From DASXRU01 sp036506395 (lineage in GTDB: Bacteria; Acidobacteriota; Blastocatellia; Pyrinomonadales; Pyrinomonadaceae): a stretch of 64,000 nucleotides of DNA. Shown here piece after piece: positions 9,077 to 17,402 of this stretch. The stretch covers positions 6,568 through 70,567 of the forward strand of contig DASXRU010000251.1 of assembly GCA_036506395.1 (NCBI GenBank), written 5' to 3'. The notes under the pieces are model-generated. The model searched no databases. It worked only from the letters and a program-made list of their open reading frames with translations, and had not been told where the DNA came from. Position numbers and translations under genes: made by a program. How positions within the stretch are numbered: position 1 is the stretch's first letter; each line of letters begins with the position of its first letter.

Positions 9077-10789
9077 TTACGGTACTTCACCTTCCGGATC
9101 GAGCGCCTGAATTGCGGCGCTGAAATGTTCGCGTATGTCGGACGCTGCCATGTTGCGCATTCCGAGTTCCCGCGCGGCAAGGTCGCCGGCCAGGCCACCA
9201 ACGTAAAGGGCGGCGATGACAGTTTCGAGTGCGCCAATCCGTTCGCTGTGCTCCCCGTTAGCCTGTGCCATGAAGCCTGTAATCAATCCCGCAAGCGTGT
9301 CGCCTGCGCCTGCGGTTCCCAGGCCGGCGTTGCCGGTCGGGTTGACGAAGACGCGACCGTCAGCAGAAGCAACCAGACTTCGCGTACCCTTCAACACGAC
9401 AATGATGCTGTGTTTTGTCGCAAAGTTCCGGGCAGCCTCAACTCGATCCACCAGAGCCGACTTGTCTTGTGCGCCCATTAGTCGCAGCATCTCACCGGGG
9501 TGTGGAGTAATAATCAGCGGATGCTCAGCTGAGCCTCGCAAACCCTCCGGCCAGGGTGACAGGGCGTTAAGTCCATCCGCATCGATCACCATCGGAGTTC
9601 GCCGTCGATCGACAACTGATCGCACAAATGTGCGCGTTCGTTCGTCCTCCGCTGAAAGACCCGGACCGATGGCGATCACATTCGCTTTGGCGCCCAGTTT
9701 TAGAATGTGGTCGATGGCTTCATCACTAACCGCGCCGCGGTCGGTTTCGGCCAGCGCCGCCGTCATGATTTCCGCCATGGCCAACGCTGCGACGGTGGCC
9801 TGCGCGGAAACTGGAGTGGCAATGGTCACCAGCCCAGCGCCCGCGCGCATCGCCGCCGCGCCACAAAGCACCGCAGCGCCGGTGAAGCCGCGCGAGCCCG
9901 CAATGACCAGGGCGTGTCCGTGGGTGTTCTTGAAGGAGTCCGGAGCGTAGCGCGTGCGCACAAGCCAGTCACGCGCGTCTTCACGGTCGATCAAGAAAAG
10001 TCTCGGGCCCGCGGTCTCGATCAATGCCGGTGGCGATCCGATATTCGCAATGACTAGTCGACCACAGTAGTGCGACGCAGGCGGCAAAATGTTTGCAGGT
10101 TTTGGAGCTGTGAAAGTGACGGTCATATCTGCGCGCACAGCCTCGCCGATCAATTCTGATTTGTCCGCATCAAGTCCGGAAGGAACGTCAAGCGATACGA
10201 TGAAGGGCCGTTCGCCGCGATTGCGTTCTCGCGCCCTTCTTAGCAATGCGATGTGCCCGGCGACTTGCCTGTGAATCCCTTCGAGCGGGCGGATGAGGCC
10301 GGTGCCGAAAAGCGCATCGACGATGATGTCGTAAGCGCGGCGAGGTTGAGCCAGATCTTCCCACTTCGCCGCCTCTTCACATTCGACGAAACTTACGTGA
10401 GACGGCCCGGCGCTGGAGCCGGCGTCAAAGCCTGCCAGCCGCTGGGCGATTTCAAAGTTGGTACGCGCATCGCCTTTGGCGTTCTCGATTCGGCCAAAAA
10501 GCACCACATCGACGCGTGCGCCGGCTTGCCACAACGCACGCGCAAGCGCCGCGCCATCGCCACCATTGTTTCCTGGCCCACATAAAATGCGCGCCGTTTT
10601 GCCTGAGAGATTATGTCCGAAGTTGCTCGCGATCGCCCTGCAGGCCGCCGCCGCCGCGGACTCCATCAATAACAGAGATTGGATTCCATAGCGCTCAACC
10701 GTGAGACGATCGATTTCGCGCATTGCGGCTGATGAAATTATTGGTTGCACTGTCAGTCGATGATAAAGAGACAGTAGCGTCGTGGTCAA
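9077..10789 (-). CDS. nnr: bifunctional NAD(P)H-hydrate epimerase/dehydratase
   Basis: This enzyme repairs damaged NADH/NADPH hydrates. The N-terminal half (about 15-250) is the epimerase, with GPGNNGGDG at 71-79 and DVPSGLDAD at 201-209. The C-terminal half (about 280-560) is the ADP-dependent dehydratase of the ribokinase-like fold, with VIDADGLNAL, ITPHPGEM and the catalytic GTAGAGDTLAG near residue 495. The 570-residue length fits the fused form. It is the first gene of a likely nnr-tsaE-bacilliredoxin unit on the minus strand. The terminators at 10864-10903 and 10996-11036 separate it from the PEP-CTERM gene. Confidence 0.95.
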   Translation of the reverse strand: MTTTLLSLYHRLTVQPIISSAAMREIDRLTVERYGIQSLLLMESAAAAACRAIASNFGHNLSGKTARILCGPGNNGGDGAALARALWQAGARVDVVLFGRIENAKGDARTNFEIAQRLAGFDAGSSAGPSHVSFVECEEAAKWEDLAQPRRAYDIIVDALFGTGLIRPLEGIHRQVAGHIALLRRARERNRGERPFIVSLDVPSGLDADKSELIGEAVRADMTVTFTAPKPANILPPASHYCGRLVIANIGSPPALIETAGPRLFLIDREDARDWLVRTRYAPDSFKNTHGHALVIAGSRGFTGAAVLCGAAAMRAGAGLVTIATPVSAQATVAALAMAEIMTAALAETDRGAVSDEAIDHILKLGAKANVIAIGPGLSAEDERTRTFVRSVVDRRRTPMVIDADGLNALSPWPEGLRGSAEHPLIITPHPGEMLRLMGAQDKSALVDRVEAARNFATKHSIIVVLKGTRSLVASADGRVFVNPTGNAGLGTAGAGDTLAGLITGFMAQANGEHSERIGALETVIAALYVGGLAGDLAARELGMRNMAASDIREHFSAAIQALDPEGEVP

Positions 10790-10863
10790 TCAATTGTGCC
10801 TGAGTCAATTCAAGTGGAGGGCGGTTAATTCACGTGCGCCGAGGCTGATTTCGAGGAAATGGA

Positions 10864-10903
10864 TGGTATAAAACAGAAACGGCGGCCGGGTTTCCCCAGC
10901 CGC
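10864..10903 (-). terminator. rho-independent terminator (second of two) after the PEP-CTERM gene
   Basis: Read on the minus strand, GGCGGC (10902-10897) pairs with GCCGCC (10884-10879). An inner GGG/CCC extends the stem around a GAAA loop. A T-rich tail (GTTTCTGTTTT) follows. It sits 75 bp upstream of nnr and insulates it from the PEP-CTERM transcript. Confidence 0.65.
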
Positions 10904-10995
10904 CATTCCGCCCGCCAGCCCTTTGTCTTCCGGTAACTTAAATAAACGGCCAATAGTCTCGCTTCTTCAGGAAAATATCAGTTTTTTTGAGAAGG

Positions 10996-11036
10996 AAGAG
11001 AGAAAAGAAAAGGCGAGCCTTGGGTCATGCTCGCCT
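10996..11036 (-). terminator. rho-independent terminator of the PEP-CTERM gene
   Basis: On the minus strand a 7-bp stem GGCGAGC (11035-11029 with 11018-11012) is followed by TTTTCTTTTC. It lies 50 bp after the stop codon of the gene at 11086-11871. The rest of 10790-11085 holds no gene that I can see. Confidence 0.75.
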
Positions 11037-11085
11037 CTTTCCTTTCGGGACCTGGAACGACTTAGAGAGCCGTCTGGGCAAGTTA

Positions 11086-11871
11086 CTATTCCCTGTCTGT
11101 CTCGGCTTTGGCAGCTCTACGACGCCTTCGCACGGCGCCTGCGACGCCTGCCAGTCCTGTTCCCAGCAGCACCATCGTGGCTGGCTCCGGCACAGGCGTT
11201 TCAGCGTTGCAACCGTTGCAGAAGAAGAAACTCTCGTGGCCGCCCTGCGCATCTGTAACGCTTGCTGATAGACCGAGCCGTAGATTGGGATTGGCCGCGA
11301 TGGCCGCGTTAAGGGCTGCTGCGGCCTCAGAATTCAAGGCAAAGGCAAAGTCTGATTTGCCGGTCCCATTGCCATTATCAGTGGCCTCTCCCAAGGTGAG
11401 TGCATCCGCGAGGTGAGCCGAAAACACAGCGGTGCCTGTTTGGTCGTAAGCGGTCAAAACCAGAGTATTAAGAACGATGGGTCCGACCGGACCAGAGTTG
11501 CTGCCGCCCTTGTTCGGGTCGTTTATGTTCATGTTAATACAAAGCTGTCCAGCATTCGTAATGCCAAGCTCGGCGGTCGAATATGTCTGATTATTGGCCC
11601 CGCCAACAATCTGATTGCCAATCAGAAGATCACCCTGACGGTTAGCATTACGATTGTTCGGGTCATAAGCGACGGAGCCAAATCCAGAGGTGCTTGAACC
11701 CTGCGTTTGCAGTACGAGTACTGTGGTTACCGTGCCGAGACCCGCGGGTTGTACAATTCTCGGACCCACGGGAACGATCAGTAGATTGTCTGCAAAAGCG
11801 CTTGTTCCGCTCATCGAAAGCACGATTAGCGCTCCGAATACAATCGCAAGTCTGGAAAACAATTTGCTCAT
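11086..11871 (-). CDS. PEP-CTERM sorting domain protein
   Basis: A secreted protein of 261 residues. A signal peptide (MSKLFSRLAIVFGA, cleavage near AFA at 26) is followed by a Ser/Thr/Asn-rich extracellular domain of unknown fold. The C-terminus is the PEP-CTERM tripartite signal: PVPEPAT with PEP at 228-230, a short hydrophobic span (VLLGTGLAGVAGA) and an Arg-rich tail. Such proteins are processed by exosortase and usually end up on the surface or in the exopolysaccharide matrix. No exosortase gene is in this window. Two terminators follow the gene, implying a separate transcript. A Cys pair (CNGC) near residue 220 precedes the sorting signal. Confidence 0.88.
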   Translation of the reverse strand: MSKLFSRLAIVFGALIVLSMSGTSAFADNLLIVPVGPRIVQPAGLGTVTTVLVLQTQGSSTSGFGSVAYDPNNRNANRQGDLLIGNQIVGGANNQTYSTAELGITNAGQLCINMNINDPNKGGSNSGPVGPIVLNTLVLTAYDQTGTAVFSAHLADALTLGEATDNGNGTGKSDFAFALNSEAAAALNAAIAANPNLRLGLSASVTDAQGGHESFFFCNGCNAETPVPEPATMVLLGTGLAGVAGAVRRRRRAAKAETDRE

Positions 11872-12088
11872 AATTAGTTTTGCACTCCTTGTGGTCTACC
11901 GTTGATTCAATAATTCAGGAAACCCAAATCTCCGGGCAAACAGAGTTTGTGCTCTGGCACGGGGCGCTCATGCCGGGTACTGCTTGAATTTCCTGTCTGA
12001 AGAAGACTGGTAATACAGCCGTTTTTCCTAGAACCGACTGGCAAAACAAGGCTTTGCAGGTGGAGGAGGGAATGCCGGACCGAAGGTT

Positions 12089-13900
12089 TTATCGTTTGGA
12101 CCGTCGAAGTATTCTGAAGCCTTGGCCAAACAAAACCCGCGCTTCCGGGAGGCCCAGCATGGCAGAAACGCCGAAATACACGAGCCCGTAAGGAATGAGA
12201 ACCGCGAGGGCGACAACAAGGGGGTGGTGTGGACCAAGAACAAGCTTGATGGCCCAGCCGGCCGCGGCTCCGCCCGCCGCTGCAATCCAAAGCCTGGAGA
12301 CGTAACTGAGCGGAAGTCCGGTCTTACCAATTCTCTTATTAAGCGTCGCGCGCAGCAGCGCGAACTCGATCCAGCCGGCGATGCCCGCGGATGCCGTTAA
12401 TCCCGCCGCTCCCCATTTTCTATCGATGCCCAGGAAAGGCGGCAAGTGGATGGCAAACACGTAGCCAAGAGCTATCGTGAGCGTCACGCGCATGATCGCG
12501 TAACGCAGCGGTGTGCGCGTGTCATGTAGGGCGTAATAAGTCGACGAGTAGAGTCGGCCCAGTGTCGATGCAAGCAAGCCTACGGTGGAACCGGCGAGAA
12601 TCCCCCAAACATAGGTGGTGGCGTCGTGTTTGAACTGTCCGGTCTGATAGAGAACCGCAACCATGACATCTCCGAGCGCAAGGAAAGCCACGGCCGATGG
12701 CACAATGAAAAAAGCGATGCGGCGCAGACCTTCTTCCAGACGGTTCTGCAGTTCGGCCGATACTTCGTCCGTGGTGCCTAGCGCGCTCGACATGGCAGGG
12801 AGTTCCGCCGCGGACACCGACATGCCGAACAGACTGACGGGAAGCGTGTAAAGACTTTGCGCGTAGGTAAGCGCTGCCACCGCTTGCGCGCTAATCAGCC
12901 CCGCCAACATTGTGTCCACAAAGGCCGAGATTTGTACGACGCCTCGACTCATGAACACCGGAAAGAAGTTTCTCAGCGCCGTACGAACATTTTCGCTCGC
13001 GATGTCCAGAACCGGACGAAGTCTCCGAATTAATTTCAGCACGGTGGGCAGTTGCACGCCGAACTGTAAAGCACTCCCAACCACCGAGCCCCAGGCCGTC
13101 AAAGTCGCGAGATGAAATTGGTCCTGACGCTTTCCGAACCAAACCAGGGTGGCGATAATCGCCAGGTTCCATACAACGGGCGCCGTGTAGGAAAGAAAGA
13201 AGCGCCGATGGCTGTTAAGTACTCCCAGACACCAAGCGGACAGAACCAACAGGCCGGCGCCAGGAAAGAAAATCCTAACCAGCCGAACGGTCAAATCACG
13301 CGTAGCCGGGTCAAAACTATATGCAAAGAGGCCGACGAAAAATGGGGTAGTCAAAACGCCGACCAGCACGATCACTGAAGTCGCCAGAGCTAACAGCGTG
13401 ACCACCGCGTCTGCTACCCGCGAGGCCTCTTTTTTGTCACCCCGTGCGAGAAGGTTAGCGTAGACCGGAATAAAGGACGCCGACAGCGCTCCCTCGCCGA
13501 ACACGTTCTGTAGAAAGTTTGGAATTCGAAATGCCGCGCTGAAAGCGCCGGCAGCGTCCGAAGTGCCGAGGTAGTAAGCAAATACTCTCTGTCTGACGAC
13601 GCCGATAATTCGACTTATTAGAATGCCCGCCCCGACCAGAAACGCCGACTTTCCAGTGGCCTCTCGTTTCGGAGGTGGGCTCGCCGGCGGAGCGGTGTGG
13701 GCGCCGGTGCTCGCGCCGACGTTCTCCAACGATTCACCAGCGATCAGTCCTGCATCTTTGTTAACAAAGACTCCTTCGATGCGGTTTTCAGGAGAGATAG
13801 GTTGATCAGTTGGGCGAGGTAGAGATCCCTCGCCTTTCTCCGCTTTTGCTTCTGAATCGCGGCCGTGTTTTTTGTCGGCCTCGGGATCTTCGGTCATCAA
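12089..13900 (-). CDS. murJ: lipid II flippase MurJ
   Basis: MurJ moves lipid II across the inner membrane for peptidoglycan synthesis. The core begins near residue 84 (SAFLVGAGILISRIIGV), followed by RIPNFLQNVFGEGALSASF, the MviN signature, and about 14 hydrophobic segments. The 603-residue length is longer than the usual 510-550 because the first 80 residues are a charged, Pro/Glu-rich cytoplasmic tail not seen in typical homologues. The stop and start are separated by only 4 bp from the NtrC-type regulator upstream on the same strand, so they are probably co-transcribed. The pairing with a sigma54 activator is curious but gives no clear functional link. Confidence 0.93.
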   Translation of the reverse strand: MMTEDPEADKKHGRDSEAKAEKGEGSLPRPTDQPISPENRIEGVFVNKDAGLIAGESLENVGASTGAHTAPPASPPPKREATGKSAFLVGAGILISRIIGVVRQRVFAYYLGTSDAAGAFSAAFRIPNFLQNVFGEGALSASFIPVYANLLARGDKKEASRVADAVVTLLALATSVIVLVGVLTTPFFVGLFAYSFDPATRDLTVRLVRIFFPGAGLLVLSAWCLGVLNSHRRFFLSYTAPVVWNLAIIATLVWFGKRQDQFHLATLTAWGSVVGSALQFGVQLPTVLKLIRRLRPVLDIASENVRTALRNFFPVFMSRGVVQISAFVDTMLAGLISAQAVAALTYAQSLYTLPVSLFGMSVSAAELPAMSSALGTTDEVSAELQNRLEEGLRRIAFFIVPSAVAFLALGDVMVAVLYQTGQFKHDATTYVWGILAGSTVGLLASTLGRLYSSTYYALHDTRTPLRYAIMRVTLTIALGYVFAIHLPPFLGIDRKWGAAGLTASAGIAGWIEFALLRATLNKRIGKTGLPLSYVSRLWIAAAGGAAAGWAIKLVLGPHHPLVVALAVLIPYGLVYFGVSAMLGLPEARVLFGQGFRILRRSKR

Positions 13901-13904
13901 GTAG

Positions 13905-15272
13905 CTAGATGTCGTAGTCTTTTATTTTGCTCAAGAGCGTTTTGTAACTGACTCCGAGAACGTCGGCCGTCTTAGTCTTGTTCCCGTCATTCGCCTTCAA
14001 CGCTTCGGCGATCTTTCGGCGTTCTACGAAGTGCACTGCCCGATCGGTCACCTGGGCGAGGGTGCCAGATGTATCAAGGGCATTGAAGACATCCGGCTCG
14101 GATAAATCTTTGGGAACAAGACCCAGATCGCTCGGCTCAAGTGTCGACGCATCGGCAAGGATGCAGGCCCGTTCTATCGCATTCTCAAGCTCGCGAACAT
14201 TGCCGGGCCACTCGTGCACACGCAAAGCGGCGACGCTCGCGTCACTAAGAACGGCCTCGCGGCCACGTAGTTCCTTGCCCAGCTGCGCGGCGAAGTGGCG
14301 TGCCAGGAGAACTACGTCCTCGCCACGTTCTCGCAGGGGAGGAATCTCGATGGGAAAGACGGCCAGACGAAAAAAGAGGTCGCGGCGAAACTCTCCTCGT
14401 TCTGAGACCACAGGCAGATCCTTATTCGTGGCAGCGACGATTCGCACATCGACCGGAACTGGCGCCTTGCCGCCGATGCGGTCTACCGCCTTTTCCTCGA
14501 TTGCGCGGAGCAGCTTTCCCTGAACGTTAAGCGGTAGCTCGCCAATCTCATCCAGGAATACCGTTCCACCAGAAGCCAGCTCGAACTTACCCAAATAGCG
14601 AGCGCCTGCGCCGGTGAAGGCCCCGCGTTCATGGCCAAAGAGCTCGTTCTCGATGAGTGTTTCCGGAATTGCGGCGCAATTGACCGCGACGAAAGGTTTG
14701 TCGCGTCGTTCGGAAAGATGGTGCACGGCGCGCGCAAAAAGCTCTTTGCCGGTACCTGACTCTCCTAACAACAGCACTGTCGCTTCGGTGGTTGCTACGC
14801 GTTGCGTCTCAGTGACCACCCGTTTAAGAGTTTCCGATTCTCCGATGATGCGAGGAAAACCATACCGGCGCGACCATTCCTCGCGCAGCAGGAAATTCTC
14901 CGTGCGCAGGCGTGATTGTTCCAGCGCGCGCGCGACGAGCAGCAGCAGATGGTTAGAGTCCACAGGCTTTTGCAAAAAATCCTGGGCGCCGTCCTTCATC
15001 GCCTGCACTGCTTCGTCAATCGATCCGTACGCGGTCATGACGATGACGGGAACGTCGCCATCGGCGGCGCGTGCCGCGCGTAATACATCCAGGCCTGAAC
15101 CGCCTGGCATGCGCAGATCGGTTAGTACCAGACGATGCGGCGTTTCTGCGATCGCGCCCATCGCTTCGCGCGCGTCGGCAACTTCGGCCACCGAGTAACC
15201 TGCGTTCTCCAGGGTCAGCCGTAGCACGCGTCGCAGGCTCTCTTTGTCTTCGACGAGCAGGATGTCAGGCAT
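13905..15272 (-). CDS. sigma54-dependent NtrC-family response regulator
   Basis: A protein of 455 residues with three domains. The receiver (1-120) has the phosphoacceptor Asp52 in LTDLRMPG, Thr80 and Lys102. The AAA+ domain (about 140-370) has Walker A GESGTGKE at 170-177 and the sigma54-contacting loop GAFTGA at 217-222. The Fis-type helix-turn-helix at the C-terminus has NKTKTADVLGVSYKTL. All the residues expected of an active regulator are present. The cognate histidine kinase is not next to it. It precedes murJ by 4 bp and is followed upstream by the type IV pilus cluster. NtrC-like regulators often control pilus genes, but no -24/-12 promoter was identified here. Confidence 0.93.
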   Translation of the reverse strand: MPDILLVEDKESLRRVLRLTLENAGYSVAEVADAREAMGAIAETPHRLVLTDLRMPGGSGLDVLRAARAADGDVPVIVMTAYGSIDEAVQAMKDGAQDFLQKPVDSNHLLLLVARALEQSRLRTENFLLREEWSRRYGFPRIIGESETLKRVVTETQRVATTEATVLLLGESGTGKELFARAVHHLSERRDKPFVAVNCAAIPETLIENELFGHERGAFTGAGARYLGKFELASGGTVFLDEIGELPLNVQGKLLRAIEEKAVDRIGGKAPVPVDVRIVAATNKDLPVVSERGEFRRDLFFRLAVFPIEIPPLRERGEDVVLLARHFAAQLGKELRGREAVLSDASVAALRVHEWPGNVRELENAIERACILADASTLEPSDLGLVPKDLSEPDVFNALDTSGTLAQVTDRAVHFVERRKIAEALKANDGNKTKTADVLGVSYKTLLSKIKDYDI

Positions 15273-15504
15273 GGCAAGCAGATGAAGTCAGGAGCAGTGA
15301 TTCAGATGAAAAGGGGTCCCACATACGCAATGATGGTTTATGAATTCTATATTCCACTCCTGCTATCATGATTCATCGTCAATTGTTCATGTGTCAAGCG
15401 GCTTAGAATAAGGTCGCCACGCACAAGAGCTGTCCGCTGAGCGCCTCTGACGCCACAGTCACAAAGAAACAAAGCGCGTGATACGCTCGAACTTAGAAGT
15501 GGTT

Positions 15505-15546
15505 GAAAGCAAACAGAAGCGGCGCAAGCAATTGCTTGCGCCGCTT
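15505..15546 (-). terminator. perfect 28-bp palindrome, probable terminator after pilT
   Basis: Bases 15518-15545 are a perfect self-complementary palindrome of two 14-bp arms centred on AATT. On the minus strand it is followed by TCTGTTTGCTTTC, a moderately T-rich tail. It lies about 70 bp after the pilT stop. The whole gap 15273-15615 (343 bp) otherwise shows no convincing gene. Confidence 0.5.
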
Positions 15547-15615
15547 TGGGGTCTGCATTACCGGAATTGTCTGCGTCCATGCCGAGTCAGTGCCGCGTCA
15601 CCGAGCCGCCAGGTA

Positions 15616-16713
15616 TCAGACCGACACGGTGCTTTGAACTGAAACAGGGGAACGATTTGAAGGGCTGGAGGTTCTGCCGGCGACGCGTCGATCGAGAAAT
15701 GTATTTGCATCCTGGCGGGAAATAGCACCCCTGCGGACCAGGTCATTAATCGCCGCTTCGAAGGTAAGCATGCCGTGGACCTGGCCGGTTTGCATAGATG
15801 AAGGGATCTGGAAGGTTTTTCCTTCTCTGATGAGGTTTGCTACTGCCGGAGTGTTAACCAGAAGTTCTGCCACGGCGACGCGTTCCTGCTTGTCACTGCG
15901 GCGAATAAGTGATTGAGCCACTACTCCCCTTAAGCTCTCGGATAACATTACGCGAACCTGCGCCTGCTGGGCTTCAGGAAACACATCTATGATTCTATCC
16001 ACTGTTTTCGTCGCGCTGTTGGTGTGCAGGGTGGCTAACACTAAATGGCCGGTTTCCGCAGCCGTTAAGGCCAAAGAGATGGTTTCGAGATCCCGCATCT
16101 CTCCCACGAGAATAACGTCCGGGTCTTCTCGCAGTGCTGCCCGCAAAGCTTCGTGGAAAGACTTGGTGTGGCTTGAGACTTCCCGCTGATTAATCAATGA
16201 CTGCCGGTTTTGATGAACGAATTCGATCGGGTCTTCGATGGTGATGATATGCGCTCGTTGACTCACGTTAATTGAATCAATCAGGGAGGCCAGCGTCGTG
16301 CTTTTACCAGACCCAGTGGGCCCTGTTACGAGAACGAGGCCCTCTGAAGCGTTAACCAGATCTACGATCTGCGCGGGCAAACCCAGCTCTTCGATGGTCT
16401 GAATCTCTTCGGGAATGAGACGAAATACGGCGCCCACGCCCTTTCTTTGTCTAAAAACATTAACGCGAAATCGTCCGACGCCTTCCAGCGAGTAACTACA
16501 ATCCAATTCCCAGTCCTCCAGGAAAGCCGCTCGTTGTCTCTCGGAGAGGATCTCCAGGATGAGCGCCTGGCACACTTCGGGAGTAACGTCCTTGTAGTTG
16601 AGCTTCAACATCTCCCCGTTTATTCGCAAGTACGGGGCGGATCCACTGGTCAAGTGAAGATCAGAAGCACCTCGCTCGGTCATGAATTTCAGAATTTCGT
16701 CTATCCTTGCCAT
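15616..16713 (-). CDS. pilT: type IV pilus retraction ATPase PilT
   Basis: PilT powers pilus retraction and twitching motility at the inner-membrane base. The start used is ATG 16713 (MARIDEILKFM), as homologues begin a few residues before EILK. A GTG at 16734, overlapping the upstream stop codon, would add seven residues. Walker A GPTGSGKSTT lies near residue 131, followed by the Asp box (IEDPIEFVH), Walker B (ILVGEMRD) and His box (LATLHTNSA). The C-terminal ANLIREGK matches the AIRNLIRE retraction motif that separates PilT from PilB. The length of 365 residues is normal. It is the last gene of the minus-strand pilus run and is followed by the 15518 palindrome. Confidence 0.95.
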   Translation of the reverse strand: MARIDEILKFMTERGASDLHLTSGSAPYLRINGEMLKLNYKDVTPEVCQALILEILSERQRAAFLEDWELDCSYSLEGVGRFRVNVFRQRKGVGAVFRLIPEEIQTIEELGLPAQIVDLVNASEGLVLVTGPTGSGKSTTLASLIDSINVSQRAHIITIEDPIEFVHQNRQSLINQREVSSHTKSFHEALRAALREDPDVILVGEMRDLETISLALTAAETGHLVLATLHTNSATKTVDRIIDVFPEAQQAQVRVMLSESLRGVVAQSLIRRSDKQERVAVAELLVNTPAVANLIREGKTFQIPSSMQTGQVHGMLTFEAAINDLVRRGAISRQDANTFLDRRVAGRTSSPSNRSPVSVQSTVSV

Positions 16714-16730
16714 GTTGTGCTCAGTTTGAA

Positions 16731-17390
16731 TCACTTGATCGGATTACGAGTGAATTCTCTATGGATCACATCCAAAAGTTCGAGTGCCATATCGGGATTG
16801 AGGTCTTTGAGTTGCTCCTGCACTTTCAGCGCCTCATCTTTGTCTTTAAGATCAATATAGATAAGCCCGAGCCGGTAATGCGCGTTGAGGTCGTCCGGCC
16901 GAATCTGAAGGGCTTTGCGGCATGCCTTGATTGCTTCAGGATAGCTACCCATATTGTAGTAGGTCATTGCCAGGCTGGTGTGGGCCTCTACATAGTCCGG
17001 TTTAAGACGTATGGCTCGAACGCAAGCACTAATGGCTTCCACATGCTGGCCCAGATCGCTATGAGCTAATCCGAGGTTGTTATAAGCCTCGACGTAGTCA
17101 GGTTTAATGCGAATAGCTTGTTTGTAAGATTTAATAGCTTCGGCCGGGGAACTGATATGGGCGTAGGTCAAGCCCATGTTGTAGTGTGCTTCGGCAGAAT
17201 CGAACCCGTGCTGGATTGCCAGCCTGAACTCTTCGAGCGCTTCTGCAAAAAGACCCTTTTCGACAAGCTCCAGGCCTTCCTGATAGTGCTCTTGCGGGAA
17301 AAGGCCAGGAGCAGTGCGCCGCTCCTTCAAGTGATTAGCGCTAGCCGGCACCTTGGCCTTGAGTTTTTCTAGTAGATGCGATCCAATCAT
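16731..17390 (-). CDS. tetratricopeptide repeat protein
   Basis: A protein of 219 residues. From about residue 35 it is built of five TPR units of 34 residues, each with the A/Y-N-LG and P-EAI pattern (AHYNMGLTYAHI, AYNNLGLAHSDLG, AHTSLAMTYYNMG, AHYRLGLIYIDL). There is no signal peptide, so it is probably cytoplasmic. It overlaps the possible GTG start of pilT and lies 12 bp after the PilX-like gene, so it belongs to the pilus operon. TPR proteins in such operons (PilF/Tgl type) act as assembly factors, but this one lacks a lipoprotein signal, so that role is only a possibility. Confidence 0.85.
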   Translation of the reverse strand: MIGSHLLEKLKAKVPASANHLKERRTAPGLFPQEHYQEGLELVEKGLFAEALEEFRLAIQHGFDSAEAHYNMGLTYAHISSPAEAIKSYKQAIRIKPDYVEAYNNLGLAHSDLGQHVEAISACVRAIRLKPDYVEAHTSLAMTYYNMGSYPEAIKACRKALQIRPDDLNAHYRLGLIYIDLKDKDEALKVQEQLKDLNPDMALELLDVIHREFTRNPIK

Positions 17391-17402
17391 TGGAATAAGG
17401 AA

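Noticed and set aside
11872..12088. Possible second GEMM riboswitch upstream of the PEP-CTERM gene (minus strand)
   Set aside because: A GCAAAGCC-like fragment is present, but the GGGCAAACC core, tetraloop arm and closing segment are not found.
15347..15580. Open frame of 77 residues in the gap after the NtrC-type gene
   Set aside because: It contains the 28-bp palindrome, and the peptide shows no domain or ribosome site.
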